The position numbers were made by a program, and so were the translations under genes. 64,000 nt of DNA from Acidaminococcus intestini DSM 21505. GTDB lineage: Bacteria; Bacillota; Negativicutes; Acidaminococcales; Acidaminococcaceae. Positions 8,930 to 19,071 of the stretch are shown here, piece by piece. Under the pieces are notes generated by a model that was given only the letters and a program-made list of their open reading frames with translations, did no database searches and was not told the origin of the DNA. The stretch covers positions 31,574 through 95,573 of the forward strand of contig NZ_AULA01000008.1 in the NCBI RefSeq assembly GCF_000425045.1. The letters run 5' to 3'. How positions within the stretch are numbered: the first letter of the stretch is position 1; the number at the start of each line of letters is the position of its first letter.

Positions 8930-9856
8930 ATGAAGGAAAAAGCGATGCTGCAGCATGCAGCAGCCATCCATCACAGGGAACTCCTTGCAACGACGGGAGT
9001 AAAGCTATGCGGGTTTACAGCGGCTTTACTTCCGTTTTGTATAGGCCTGTTCCTTTTTATGCGCGGCAGTGAGACGTTTCTGGTCTTTGGACATTCGTTA
9101 CAGGAATTTCTTTTCAGTGGGCAGTGGGCCCCTTCTGATACAGCGTCCGGCGGAGGGCAGGTGGGGGCTGCCATGTTTATCTCGGGCTCCCTTGTCATCT
9201 GCCTCCTGGCCCTTTTATTTGCCCTTCCAGTCAGTCTTGCGGCGGCCATTTATATGACGGAAATTGCATCCCCTTCGTCACGGCGCCATGTCCAACCTTT
9301 TATTGAACTTTTTACGGGGATTCCCTCTGTCATCTATGGCTGGATTGGTCTTACCGTGCTGATTCCTTTTTTACGGAAATTTTTCACGATGCCTTTTGGC
9401 TTTTCCGTCCTTTCTGCTTCTTTGGTGCTGGCAACTATGATTTTTCCCGTGATTACTATGATGGCCTCCGATGCCATGATGGCTGTCCCCAAGAGCCTGC
9501 GTGATGCAGCCTATGGCCTTGGTGCGACACGTTGGGAGACAATCCGTACCGTTGTTCTTCCTTCTGCCCGGACGGGAATCTTTACAGGGATTGTCCTAGG
9601 TCTTGCCCGTGCTTTGGGCGAAGCCCTTGCCGTGGCTATGGTTGTAGGTCAAATGAAGGTTTTCCCAACCTCCCTATTTCTGCCGGCAACGGCCATGACA
9701 ACGGTCATTGCTTCTGATATGGGAAGTGCCATGGAAGGCGGCGAATATAATGCCGCACTTTGGACGCTGGCGTTGCTGCTCTTTGTCATCTCATTCATCC
9801 TGATCTTTATTATCCATCACGTGGGTAAAAAGCGCTTAAAGGGGGCTGACCAATGA
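8930..9856 (+). CDS. pstC: Phosphate ABC transporter permease PstC
   Basis: Membrane permease of the Pst importer, 308 residues with about six membrane segments. The coupling-loop motif is KSLRDAAYGLGATRWETIRTV, followed by the conserved LGLARALGEALAVAMVVGQ segment. The start is ATG 8930, preceded by AGAAAGGA; the in-frame TTG at 8909 would precede that site. It overlaps pstA by 4 bases (ATGA). Confidence 0.94.
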   Translation: MKEKAMLQHAAAIHHRELLATTGVKLCGFTAALLPFCIGLFLFMRGSETFLVFGHSLQEFLFSGQWAPSDTASGGGQVGAAMFISGSLVICLLALLFALPVSLAAAIYMTEIASPSSRRHVQPFIELFTGIPSVIYGWIGLTVLIPFLRKFFTMPFGFSVLSASLVLATMIFPVITMMASDAMMAVPKSLRDAAYGLGATRWETIRTVVLPSARTGIFTGIVLGLARALGEALAVAMVVGQMKVFPTSLFLPATAMTTVIASDMGSAMEGGEYNAALWTLALLLFVISFILIFIIHHVGKKRLKGADQ

Positions 9857-10773
9857 TTGAAGAAATTCTTTCGCTCCCCCGCCATGATGAGTCCTCTAAG
9901 GAAACGGGGCTGAACCGAATCAAGCGAAAAAGAATGATATCGTCCATCATGACCGGCTTTTTTTATGCGGGGGCTTTTGGCGCGGCCTTGCTGCTCACTA
10001 TCTTTGTTGCTTTTGTTATCGGGCAGGGTTTCTTGTCGGTAAATCCAGATATTCTCGATTCCCTTTCCAGCATCTTTTTCAATACCCTCTATCTTGTGGT
10101 CCTGGCCCTGTTTTTCAGCGCCTTATGGGGGATTCCTGCAGGAATCTTTCTTGCAGAATTCGCCGGTCATGGTAAATTGACCAAATGGGTCCGGATGGCG
10201 ATTGAAACCCTCGCGTCCCTTCCATCGATTGTTGTTGGCCTATTTGGTTATCTGGTCTTTATCGTCATGACCGGTTCCCAATGGAACCTGATGGCCGGGG
10301 CCCTGTCTGTTTCCATCATGACCTTGCCCATGCTTGCCTCAGTTACGGAGGACGCCCTTGAAGGACTGCCGCCGTTTTATAAATTGGGCAGCCTGGGCCT
10401 TGGAGCATCCCGGATGCAGACACTGATCCACGTCGAGCTGCCCGCATGTTTTCCGCGTATCATGACCGGTCTTATCCTCGCTGCTGGCCGTGGCTTTGGG
10501 GAAGCGGCCGCCCTGATGTTTACGGCGGGAATGAGCACGGACATCGACTGGTCAAACTGGGATATTTTAAGCCAATCCTGTCCGCTGAACCCGTTTAGGC
10601 CGGGTGAAACCTTGGCCCTTCATATTTGGGCACTACGGACGGAAGCGCTTGATCCCAATGCGGCGCAAATCGCAGGGGTCACGAGTGCCATCCTGATGTT
10701 GGTCGTTGTTATTTTCAATGCGCTGGCTCGCTATATCAGCTGGCGCATGGAAAAGAAAATGGGAGGAATTTGA
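9853..10773 (+). CDS. pstA: Phosphate ABC transporter permease PstA
   Basis: Second permease of the Pst importer, 306 residues. It has a hydrophilic N-terminus of about 30 residues and then membrane spans. LASLPSIVVGLFGYLVF and the coupling loop around LGASRMQTLIHVELPACFPRI are typical of PstA. Its start overlaps the pstC stop, indicating translational coupling. The ATPase gene follows after 3 bases. Confidence 0.93.
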   Translation: MIEEILSLPRHDESSKETGLNRIKRKRMISSIMTGFFYAGAFGAALLLTIFVAFVIGQGFLSVNPDILDSLSSIFFNTLYLVVLALFFSALWGIPAGIFLAEFAGHGKLTKWVRMAIETLASLPSIVVGLFGYLVFIVMTGSQWNLMAGALSVSIMTLPMLASVTEDALEGLPPFYKLGSLGLGASRMQTLIHVELPACFPRIMTGLILAAGRGFGEAAALMFTAGMSTDIDWSNWDILSQSCPLNPFRPGETLALHIWALRTEALDPNAAQIAGVTSAILMLVVVIFNALARYISWRMEKKMGGI

Positions 10774-10776
10774 TCC

Positions 10777-11553
10777 ATGGAAAAACTAGATGCAAGATCG
10801 GAGGACCTGACATTTGATATTCAGCACGTGAATCTTTTCTATGGAAAGAATCAAGCTTTGAAGGATATTTCCATGCAGGTCCGCAAAAATGAGATCACTG
10901 CTCTTATTGGACCGAGCGGATGCGGGAAATCCACGCTTCTTAAGACACTTAACCGCATGAATGATTTTGTTGAGGGCTGCCGCGTTGAAGGATCCATCAA
11001 GTTTGAAGGGCTTGATATCTTTACGGAAATCGATTCCTTGCTCCTGCGTTATCGGGTGGGGATGGTCTTTCAGCAGCCTTCGCCGTTTCCTAAGAGTATA
11101 TATGATAATGTTGCTTATGGGCCGCGCGTCCAGGGCATTACGAGTCAGTCCGTCCTAGACGGCCTCGTGGAGACAAGTTTAAAGCAAGCTGCCATTTGGG
11201 ATGAACTCAAGGATCGACTCAACACGAGTGCCTTGGGCCTTTCCGGCGGGCAGCAGCAGCGCCTGTGCATTGCAAGGACACTTGCCGCGCAGCCTTCCGT
11301 GATCCTTATGGATGAACCAACAAGTGCCCTAGATCCGATTTCTACCCAGAAAATCGAGGATCTTGCCTTGGAACTTAAGCGACAATATACGATTGTCATC
11401 GTGACCCATAATATGCAGCAGGCCAAACGGATTTCCGACCGAACAGCGTTCTTCTACTTGGGTGAATTGGTGGAAATGGACCGAACCGAAAAACTCTTTA
11501 CCAATCCTGACGAACCTCGTACGGAATCTTACATTACGGGCCGGTTCGGTTGA
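10777..11553 (+). CDS. pstB: Phosphate ABC transporter ATP-binding protein
   Basis: ATPase of the Pst importer, 258 residues. Walker A is GPSGCGKST (45-53), followed by the PstB-specific TLNRMNDF, the Q-loop [21 protein letters not shown], the signature [13 protein letters not shown] and Walker [14 protein letters not shown]. Its length and these motifs leave little doubt. GGGAGG precedes the ATG at 10777. Confidence 0.96.
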   Translation: MEKLDARSEDLTFDIQHVNLFYGKNQALKDISMQVRKNEITALIGPSGCGKSTLLKTLNRMNDFVEGCRVEGSIKFEGLDIFTEIDSLLLRYRVGMVFQQPSPFPKSIYDNVAYGPRVQGITSQSVLDGLVETSLKQAAIWDELKDRLNTSALGLSGGQQQRLCIARTLAAQPSVILMDEPTSALDPISTQKIEDLALELKRQYTIVIVTHNMQQAKRISDRTAFFYLGELVEMDRTEKLFTNPDEPRTESYITGRFG

Positions 11554-11573
11554 TGCCAAAAGGAGGAATAAAC

Positions 11574-12239
11574 ATGCGGGATGCCTATGTAGACTCCCTT
11601 GAAGAAATGCACAAAGATGTGGAAAAGCTCATTTGCGCGCTCAAGGATACAGTCAAAAGGACGGGGCAAGCCATGCTCAGCATGGATGTCGATATGGCAC
11701 GGGAAATCCGTGATGGTGATGAGGCCTTTGATAACATGATCCGTGATATCATGCACAAAGACCTCAATATCCAGGTCCTGCAGTCACCCGTTGCCGGTGA
11801 TTGGCGGGGTCTTGTCGGAACCTTCAAGATCCTAGGGGATATGGAACGGATTGCAGATCATTGTTCCGATATCAGCAGCTATGTGCTGCGTATTGCGGGA
11901 ATGAAAAATCCCCTTCCACTGCCGAAAGGGGTCGATCATCTCTATGAAGATATGGAGGGTCTTGTCACGACGGCCTTTGACTGTTACCTAAGTGGGGATT
12001 CCAAGACCGCGGAACTGATCAAGGATAAGGATGATGTTGTCGATGCCCACTTCAACCAATTGCTTTATGATCTTTCCAATAAAATCGAGAACCAGGAAGA
12101 CCGGTTAAGTACGGGTGCCTATGTGGATTACGTGCTCATCATCAAATATATCGAGCGCATGGCGGACCATGGAACCAATATTGGTGAGTGGGTCGTCTAT
12201 CAAAAAAATAATGAATTGCCTGGACGGCCGAATCTATAA
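11574..12239 (+). CDS. phoU: Phosphate signalling protein PhoU
   Basis: Peripheral protein of 221 residues made of two similar three-helix bundles. The metal-binding patterns are at ILGDMERIADHCSDIS and, in the second half, IKYIERMADHGTNIGEW. PhoU links Pst transport activity to the PhoR-PhoP sensor system and limits phosphate uptake. ATG 11574 is chosen because AGGAGG lies 7 bases upstream; an in-frame opening overlapping pstB lacks a site. It closes the pst operon before a terminator. Confidence 0.94.
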   Translation: MRDAYVDSLEEMHKDVEKLICALKDTVKRTGQAMLSMDVDMAREIRDGDEAFDNMIRDIMHKDLNIQVLQSPVAGDWRGLVGTFKILGDMERIADHCSDISSYVLRIAGMKNPLPLPKGVDHLYEDMEGLVTTAFDCYLSGDSKTAELIKDKDDVVDAHFNQLLYDLSNKIENQEDRLSTGAYVDYVLIIKYIERMADHGTNIGEWVVYQKNNELPGRPNL

Positions 12240-12264
12240 TTTGGATATCCGGATGTGGGGAAGA

Positions 12265-12293
12265 AAAGGGCTCGGGTGATGGAGCCCTTTTTT
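12265..12293 (+). terminator. Terminator of the pst-phoU operon
   Basis: AAAGGGCTC and GAGCCCTTT form a 9-bp stem with an 8-nt loop, followed by TTT. Nothing else is recognisable up to 12403. Confidence 0.85.
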
Positions 12294-12403
12294 GCTGTCT
12301 CTAACAAGTAGGAAAACGTTCTTTGCCTTCGTTCATCCTTTCTAAATCGCGGGACTATTACGATTTCATTGATGTGAGCAAAATCCGTGCAGCGAGCAGA
12401 TTG

Positions 12404-12724
12404 TCAGAGCCTAATCAGCACCATGTAACAAACCGTTCCAACGACCATGGAAAGCATCATGCTGCGCTTTTTGAGCTGCAGGAAAACGGTGACGGCTGAC
12501 GCACATAATTCTGGCAGTCCGTAGGGCGAAACAAGAAAGGTGATATGGCGCAGGCAGTAGACGCAAAGCATGGCAAAAATGGCGGGTGGCAGGGCCTTTC
12601 CCAGATAAGTCATGAAAGGCGGTGTGGGGCGCCTAGATGAAAAGACAAAGAAAGGAAGAAAGCGGGTCAGGATGGTTGCCGCGGCACAGACGCCAATCGT
12701 AATGGCTTCTTCAAAAAAGGTCAT
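12404..12724 (-). CDS. azlD: AzlD-type branched-chain amino acid transport subunit
   Basis: Small hydrophobic protein of 106 residues with three to four membrane spans, the partner of AzlC in branched-chain amino acid (or azaleucine) export. The conserved TRFLPFFVF segment near the first span is present. ATG 12724 is selected because AAGGAGG lies just upstream; it overlaps the azlC stop by 4 bases, so the two are translationally coupled. Confidence 0.85.
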   Translation of the reverse strand: MTFFEEAITIGVCAAATILTRFLPFFVFSSRRPTPPFMTYLGKALPPAIFAMLCVYCLRHITFLVSPYGLPELCASAVTVFLQLKKRSMMLSMVVGTVCYMVLIRL

Positions 12725-13449
12725 GAAGGAAAGCCTCCTTTTTGGGTAATTCGTTTGCGCAGGCCCGTTACGAGAATGAGAATCACGATCATGGTGGGAA
12801 TCAGGAAGTGGTCGGGACCAAATAGAAGCCTGCAGATTACGGCAGAGCAAAGTCCGATGGATGCGGTGAGCGGCGTTTTTTGCTGGCGAACCTGTTCAAC
12901 AAAAATGACAATGAACATGCTTGTCATGACAAAGTCAATACCTTTTGTGTCAAAGGGAACGAGGGAACCAAAAATGCCGCCAAGGGCTGCGCTTGTAAAC
13001 CAGTACGTGTAGTCAAGCAGCGTAACAAAAAGCATGAACCAGCCTGGGTCAACGTCGGGATGGGGCTTTTTGGCAAAGATCAGGGCGAAGGTTTCATCAC
13101 ACATGCCGTAGATCAGAAACGGTTTTTTCCAACCCATTCCTTTATAGCGGTCCAGCATGGCAATGCCATAAAAGAGGTGCCGCGCCTGGATCATGAGAGC
13201 CATGAGAAAAGCTTGGAGCGGGGCAAAGGGAGAAAGGAGCATGGTCACTGTAACAAACTCCAAGGAGCCGCCAAAGATGATCATGGCCATCAGCATGGGA
13301 TACCAAAAGGAAAACCCCATACGCTGCATATAAAATCCATAGGCTGCTCCGATAAAAAGAAATCCGGCCGCAATGGGAAGTGTAGCTGTCAAGGCCTCCC
13401 TGAAAGCATTTAAGATGGGTGGACGGGCAGGGGACTTGGGCAGAACCAA
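12721..13449 (-). CDS. azlC: AzlC-type branched-chain amino acid permease
   Basis: Membrane protein of 242 residues of the AzlC family (LIV-E exporters). Typical patterns are FREALTATLPIAAGFLFIGAA at the N-terminus and MIQARHLFYGIAML. Two starts are possible. GTG 13458 overlaps the AAGGAG ribosome-binding site itself, while TTG 13449 lies 8 bases after it; I therefore prefer TTG. No clear promoter of its own is visible, so some expression may come by readthrough from the upstream symporter gene. Confidence 0.85.
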   Translation of the reverse strand: MVLPKSPARPPILNAFREALTATLPIAAGFLFIGAAYGFYMQRMGFSFWYPMLMAMIIFGGSLEFVTVTMLLSPFAPLQAFLMALMIQARHLFYGIAMLDRYKGMGWKKPFLIYGMCDETFALIFAKKPHPDVDPGWFMLFVTLLDYTYWFTSAALGGIFGSLVPFDTKGIDFVMTSMFIVIFVEQVRQQKTPLTASIGLCSAVICRLLFGPDHFLIPTMIVILILVTGLRKRITQKGGFPS

Positions 13450-13462
13450 TGTAATCACTCCT

Positions 13463-13498
13463 TATTAAAAGGGACTGCCGCCGTTTTGGCGCAGTCCC
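13463..13498 (-). terminator. Terminator after sstT (minus strand)
   Basis: GGGACTG pairs with CAGTCCC, extended by CGCC with GGCG across a single-base bulge. On the minus strand it is followed by TTTTAATA. Confidence 0.75.
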
Positions 13499-13515
13499 AT
13501 TCATGTGCTGTACAA

Positions 13516-14766
13516 TCAATCTTTGCTGGGAACAAGGTCCCCGGCCTTTAATTCACCGCGCTTGGCCCGTTCCGCAAACTCAGCCGTTGCCGTAAATAGG
13601 ACATCACTGCTGCTGTTAAGGGCTGTTTCACAAGCATCTTCCAAAACGGAGATGATGAATCCAACGCCAACAACCTGCATGGCAAGGTCGTTGGAGATGC
13701 CAAAGGAAGCACAGGCGACAGGAATCAGAAGCAGAGAACCGCCAGCTACACCGGAAGCCCCACAGGCACCGACGGTGGAAATGAGGCATAAGAGGAGGGC
13801 TGTCAAAAGATCGACTTGGATTCCTAAGGTGTTGGCCGCTGCCAAGGCAAGGACAGAAATTGTAATCGAAGCACCTGCCATATTGATTGTAGCGCCAAGC
13901 GGAATGGAAATGGTATAGGTATCCGGATTAAGTCCCAAGCGTTTGCAAAGGGACAGATTGACGGGGATATTCGCAGCTGAACTTCTGGTAAAGAAGGCAT
14001 AGATGCCTGATTCACGAATCGTGGCAAAGACAAGGGGATAGGGATTGCGGTGGATTTTGGCAAAGACGATGATTGGGTTCATGACAAGGGCTACCAAGGC
14101 ATACGAGGCAATGAGGACCCCGAGCAGCTTTAAATAAGAAAGAAGGGCGGAAAGTCCGCTTGCAGAAATGGACTGCGTCACAAGACCCATGATGCCGAGC
14201 GGGGCAAAACGGATGACCCAGCTGACGACAATGGTGATGCCCTTCGAGAGGTCATCAAAGACTTTTTTCGTTTCTTCTTTAGCGACGCTATGCATGGCAA
14301 GGCCAATGATGACGGCCCAGGCGAGGATCCCAATGTAGTTGGCCCGCAGGAGGGCGTTAACAGGGTTATCCACGACGTTCATGATCAGCGTATGAAGGAC
14401 TTGGGCAATCCCGCTGGGCGGATTGATTTCACTGTTTCCAATCGATAGCTGTAGAGTGACAGGAAAGAGAAAGGACAGCGTTACGCCAACAAGAGAGGCA
14501 GCGAAAGTGCCTAGGACATAAAGTGTGACGATGGGTTTCATGTTGGTATCACCATCACTCTTGCGCTGCGTCATGGCGTTCATAACGAGAATAAAGACAA
14601 GGACTGGAGCCACGCCTTTAAGGGCACTGACAAATAAATCGCCGAAGATACTGACGAAGGGGACCGCAGAGGGTACAAAGACGGCGAGCATGATGCCAAT
14701 GACGAGTCCAATGGCAATCTGTTCAATGAGGGGCACTTTCTTTACAAAGGTAACAAGCGGATTCAT
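13516..14766 (-). CDS. sstT: Sodium/serine-threonine symporter
   Basis: Dicarboxylate/amino acid:cation symporter (DAACS) family member, 416 residues. SstT-specific patterns are visible, including [16 protein letters not shown], a [13 protein letters not shown] loop and [13 protein letters not shown]. It imports serine and threonine with sodium. ATG 14766 has GGGAG 7 bases upstream; the TTG two codons earlier does not fit as well. It is a single gene with its own promoter at 14819-14847. Confidence 0.92.
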   Translation of the reverse strand: MNPLVTFVKKVPLIEQIAIGLVIGIMLAVFVPSAVPFVSIFGDLFVSALKGVAPVLVFILVMNAMTQRKSDGDTNMKPIVTLYVLGTFAASLVGVTLSFLFPVTLQLSIGNSEINPPSGIAQVLHTLIMNVVDNPVNALLRANYIGILAWAVIIGLAMHSVAKEETKKVFDDLSKGITIVVSWVIRFAPLGIMGLVTQSISASGLSALLSYLKLLGVLIASYALVALVMNPIIVFAKIHRNPYPLVFATIRESGIYAFFTRSSAANIPVNLSLCKRLGLNPDTYTISIPLGATINMAGASITISVLALAAANTLGIQVDLLTALLLCLISTVGACGASGVAGGSLLLIPVACASFGISNDLAMQVVGVGFIISVLEDACETALNSSSDVLFTATAEFAERAKRGELKAGDLVPSKD

Positions 14767-14818
14767 GTGCAAACTCCCTTTCTTTCATGACTGAAACAAA
14801 TGAAAATAAGATTCTTCT

Positions 14819-14847
14819 AGTATACTCGTTTCATGTTGCAAGTACAA
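14819..14847 (-). promoter_or_regulatory. Promoter of sstT
   Basis: On the minus strand TTGTAC (14847-14842), a 17-bp spacer and TATACT (14824-14819). The rest of the 14848-15034 gap is AT-rich with no gene that I can recognise. Confidence 0.65.
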
Positions 14848-15034
14848 TAGTTTTCAACAAAATCATAAAAAAGGATGCACATTACAAATGCTATCTAAAC
14901 AAGATAATTAAAACAAACATTGTAATCTTTAATTCGCTAATTCTAACATAGTGAGTTTTCTATCTCCCGTGCTGAAAAGGGAGAGTTGATCAACTGGCCG
15001 TTGATGAGTAGCGCCTGAATGAATCTTCTATTTG

Positions 15035-15075
15035 AAAAGGCCTGCCACAAGCGTTGGAGTTCGGGCAGGCCTTTA
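15035..15075 (-). terminator. Terminator after the DUF559 gene
   Basis: AAAGGCCTGCC pairs with GGCAGGCCTTT, an 11-bp stem. It is flanked by an A run on the left, which gives the U run for minus-strand transcripts. Confidence 0.8.
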
Positions 15076-15094
15076 TTTGAAATCAGGAGGGCTG

Positions 15095-15472
15095 TTAGGA
15101 GAGAACGCCCGTTGCCTCTTCAATCCGTTCTTCAATTTCTAGGCAAACATCCTCAAAATGATGCATAATATCGTCTCTGGTCAGATGAAGGATCTCATAG
15201 CCATATCGCCAAAGCTTTTTCTTGCCTTCGGCTGTATCATCTATGGGGGTTGTCGGATTGTTGGGATTGCCGTCTATGACAATGAGCAGCTTTGCCTTGG
15301 CGCAGTAAAAGTCGGCAATGAAGCCAAAGATACATTTCTTGCGGCCGAACCGGAGAGGGTAGGGTCGCATGAAGTCAAACCAAAGATGACATTCGGCTTC
15401 ATTCATGGACCGTCTCATGGTGGCAGCAAGGCCTCTGTTTTCCCAATCTTCGTGTTGTTGGTAATAGATCAT
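15095..15472 (-). CDS. DUF559-family protein, probably inactive PD-(D/E)XK nuclease
   Basis: A 125-residue protein with the DUF559 layout (very-short-patch-repair endonuclease-like fold): an N-terminal NEAECHLWF helix, then FIADFYCAKAKLLIVIDG. In most family members the second strand reads IEVDG or IELDG, with Glu as a catalytic residue. Here it reads IVIDG, so that Glu is replaced by Val, and the usual following His (SQH) is NPNN. DNA cleavage is therefore doubtful, although DNA binding may persist. AAGGAG precedes the ATG by 10 bases. It stands alone between sstT and trpS. Confidence 0.75.
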   Translation of the reverse strand: MIYYQQHEDWENRGLAATMRRSMNEAECHLWFDFMRPYPLRFGRKKCIFGFIADFYCAKAKLLIVIDGNPNNPTTPIDDTAEGKKKLWRYGYEILHLTRDDIMHHFEDVCLEIEERIEEATGVLS

Positions 15473-15650
15473 GTGTCGTGTCTCCTTCGTTATGGATTGG
15501 CGTGTAATGGGTTCATGTCCTTTATTATGCCCTAAATAGAACGGATATAAAAGGGGGATTGGATAAAAGGGAAGTTTTTGACGTTAAAAGGGATGATTTC
15601 GGGGACAAAATGATCCTTTTGGTCATTATCTCAAAAGATTTGCCAGCTAT

Positions 15651-15679
15651 TTGAAAAATAAACAGAATCATAGTATAGT
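15651..15679 (+). promoter_or_regulatory. Promoter of trpS
   Basis: TTGAAA (15651-15656), a 17-bp spacer and TATAGT (15674-15679). The leader up to 15766 contains a small CCGGTC/GACCGG hairpin but no T-box core sequence. Confidence 0.7.
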
Positions 15680-15723
15680 TATACAAAGAAAGAACCGTTC
15701 CGGTCTCCTTTTTTAGGGAATGA

Positions 15724-16827
<1,104 letters not shown>

Positions 16828-16926
16828 GGAAGCGAAGACATTTTTTCTTGTCATTGAACTGAATCATCTGGAAAGGGAAGGGCCCGTGGCGGCGCTTCCT
16901 TTTCTTCATGCAAAGGAGCTGAAGCT

Positions 16927-18273
16927 ATGGCCCATTCCTCAACCACTATGGATATGACGAAGGGGAGTATCTGGAAAAGCCTTTTCCTTTTTTCACTGCC
17001 GCTTTTGCTGGGTAATCTTTTTCAGCAGCTGTACAGCACCGTTGATAGTCTTGTTGTGGGAAATTTTGTGGGAGCCGACGCCTTGGGCGCGGTTACCAGC
17101 ATGATGCCTGCCGTCAATACGCTGATTGGCCTTTTTATGGGAATCAGTACGGGGGCCAGTGTCATCATTTCCCAATACTTTGGCGCCCATGACCCGGACA
17201 TGCTAAAAAAAGCCATCCATACATCCTTGCTGGGGACCTTTATCCTTTCCCTTATTTTTGATGCAATTGGTTATGTGGGAGCTCCCTATATGGTTCGATT
17301 CATGCGGACGGCGCCCTCCATTACGCCTCTTGCGACGGTGTATCTCCGGATCCTTTTGACGGGATCCACAAGTACCATGCTTTATAACATGGGCTCTGCC
17401 GTCTTACGGGCCGTCGGGGATTCTAAAAGGCCGCTCTATTTCCTTATCTTTACGAGTCTACTTAATGTCGTACTGGATCTTTATTTTGTGGTTTCCCTCA
17501 AGATGAGTGTGGCCGGCGCAGCGCTTGCAACCGTCATGAGCCAATATGTTTCGGCATTCCTTATCCTATTTGTTCTCTATCGCTCCCATGATGTTTATCA
17601 GATCCGTTTCAGGAACATGAAGATCCACGCCTTTGTTTTTAAGCAGATCATCGATGTCGGTATGCCGGCAGGATTTCAACAGGCTCTCACCAGTTTTTCC
17701 AATGTTTTTGTCCAGGCCTATATCAATTTTTTTGGGGCGGCGAGCACCACGGGGTGGGGTGTCTATTTCCGAATTGATGCTTTTATCCTCATGCCTATGA
17801 TGACCATTGCCTTAGCTGTTACGACCTTTACTGGTCAAAACGCCGGGGCCCGGAATCTTTCCCGCATCAAGGAGGGTCATAAGGTCGCCTTGAAAATGGC
17901 GGAAATCGGGACGCTGATCCTGGCTCTGCCGGCACTCTGCTTTGCCCCGGAGATCGTTCGGATTTTCAATACAGATCCAGACGTTGTTTATTATGGCACC
18001 CTTTTCATCCGAACGAACTGTTGGTTCGCTCTCTTTGCCTGCCTGAACCAGGTCTACGCTGGCGTTCTGCGGGGCATTGGCGATGCCCGGGCGCCAATGG
18101 TCATCATGCTCTTTTCCTTTGTCTTTTTTAGACAAATCTATCTTTTCATTGTCTCCCATATCCAAAATGAGCCGCATCTCATGGCTTTTGGCTACCCCTT
18201 GGGGTGGATGATGTGCAGTTTCCTGCTTTATCTCTATTACCAAAAATCAGGATGGGAAAAACGCTTTGCTTGA
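16927..18273 (+). CDS. MATE-family efflux transporter
   Basis: Integral membrane protein of 448 residues with about 12 spans, of the DinF/NorM-like multidrug and toxic compound extrusion family. The repeated MATE pattern PLLLGNLFQQLYSTVDSLVVG in the first half has a counterpart near IIDVGMPAGFQQALTSFSNV in the second. It exchanges Na+ or H+ for organic cations; the substrate is unknown. AAAGGAG precedes the ATG. It lies 99 bp after trpS without an intervening terminator and so may be partly cotranscribed. Confidence 0.9.
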   Translation: MAHSSTTMDMTKGSIWKSLFLFSLPLLLGNLFQQLYSTVDSLVVGNFVGADALGAVTSMMPAVNTLIGLFMGISTGASVIISQYFGAHDPDMLKKAIHTSLLGTFILSLIFDAIGYVGAPYMVRFMRTAPSITPLATVYLRILLTGSTSTMLYNMGSAVLRAVGDSKRPLYFLIFTSLLNVVLDLYFVVSLKMSVAGAALATVMSQYVSAFLILFVLYRSHDVYQIRFRNMKIHAFVFKQIIDVGMPAGFQQALTSFSNVFVQAYINFFGAASTTGWGVYFRIDAFILMPMMTIALAVTTFTGQNAGARNLSRIKEGHKVALKMAEIGTLILALPALCFAPEIVRIFNTDPDVVYYGTLFIRTNCWFALFACLNQVYAGVLRGIGDARAPMVIMLFSFVFFRQIYLFIVSHIQNEPHLMAFGYPLGWMMCSFLLYLYYQKSGWEKRFA

Positions 18274-18286
18274 CTCGTGTATGTAT

Positions 18287-18312
18287 GAGCTGCCTGCGGG
18301 CAGCTCTTTTTC
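18287..18312 (+). terminator. Terminator after MATE gene
   Basis: GAGCTGCC pairs with GGCAGCTC around a TGCG loop, followed by TTTTTCT. Confidence 0.88.
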
Positions 18313-18382
18313 TATCTCTTGTGGCCTTATGGCAGAGCAGGAAGCACCCTTGTTAGGGACGAGGAAAGCCTCACTTATGCAT

Positions 18383-18452
18383 GAACAATTTTGTAATATA
18401 TGAAATAAAAGTTCGAATTAGAATTGACAGCAAGGCTGCAGATTGATAGAAT
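18383..18452 (+). promoter_or_regulatory. Promoter of the pur operon with possible PurR boxes
   Basis: TTGACA (18424-18429), a 17-bp spacer and TAGAAT (18447-18452) form a near-consensus promoter. Immediately upstream, AAAGTTCGAATTA (18408-18420) read on the other strand gives AATTCGAACTTTT. That resembles the Bacillota PurR box, whose core is CGAAC. A weaker GAAC in the opposite orientation lies at 18383-18386. The promoter is convincing; the PurR boxes are tentative. Confidence 0.6.
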
Positions 18453-18481
18453 GTAATCAGCATTTATGCATTTGTTCAACT

Positions 18482-18536
18482 GACCCTAGAGAAGTTTCAT
18501 GGTAATCGATTCATGGTAGGCTCTGGGTCTTTTTTA
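18482..18536 (+). promoter_or_regulatory. Terminator-like hairpin in the purE leader (possible attenuator)
   Basis: GACCCTAGAG (18482-18491) can pair with CTCTGGGTC (18521-18529), directly followed by TTTTTT. Inside the loop the 8-mer TTCATGGT occurs twice. The element lies between the promoter and the purE ribosome-binding site, so it could cause premature termination. The sequence does not match the guanine/adenine riboswitch core that I know. Confidence 0.55.
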
Positions 18537-18552
18537 TTCGGAGGTGCTTAAG

Positions 18553-19047
18553 ATGAAAGTTGCAATGATCATGGGAAGCAATTCTGATTGGCCTAAACTG
18601 GAGAGCGCTGAAAAAGTCTTTCAGGAATTTGGCATTGACCTTGAGGTCACGGTTGCTAGCGCCCATCGTACGCCGGAACTCGTCAAGGCCTTTGCCGAAG
18701 GGGCTCGGGACCGCGGTGTTGATGTCATTATCTCCGCTGCAGGAGCGGCGGCTCACTTGGGTGGTGTCGTAGCTGCGTATACTACGCTTCCGGTCATTGG
18801 GGTGCCAATTAATGCAACGGCTCTTAATGGAATGGATGCCCTTTTGAGTACGGTCCAGATGCCAAGCGGAATTCCTGTGGCAGCCATGGCTATCGACGGG
18901 GCCAAGAACGCGGCTATTTTTGCTGTAGAAATCCTTTCCCTTAAGTATCCGGAACTGGTTCGGAAGCTTGCCACTTATCGTGCCAAGATGAAAGAAGAAG
19001 TCAGAGCCAAAGGGGAGAAGCTGGCAGCTGCCCGTGCTTCTAACTAA
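18553..19047 (+). CDS. purE: N5-carboxyaminoimidazole ribonucleotide mutase (class I PurE)
   Basis: Purine biosynthesis enzyme of 164 residues that converts N5-CAIR to CAIR. The class I pattern is MGSNSDWPKLESAE, SAHRTPE and the AGAAAHLGGVVAA loop. ATG 18553 is preferred, with GGAGG 8 bases upstream; the in-frame GTG at 18544 overlaps that site. It is the first gene of the pur operon; purK is not seen in the window. Confidence 0.95.
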   Translation: MKVAMIMGSNSDWPKLESAEKVFQEFGIDLEVTVASAHRTPELVKAFAEGARDRGVDVIISAAGAAAHLGGVVAAYTTLPVIGVPINATALNGMDALLSTVQMPSGIPVAAMAIDGAKNAAIFAVEILSLKYPELVRKLATYRAKMKEEVRAKGEKLAAARASN

Positions 19048-19071
19048 TTGATTGTCATTTAAGGAGGAACT

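Noticed and set aside
13505..13918. Plus-strand frame opposite sstT
   Set aside because: Low-complexity Ala/Arg/Thr-rich translation typical of an antisense shadow of a membrane protein gene.
18453..18552. Guanine/adenine riboswitch before purE
   Set aside because: The conserved aptamer core sequences are not found, so I call it only a terminator-like leader.
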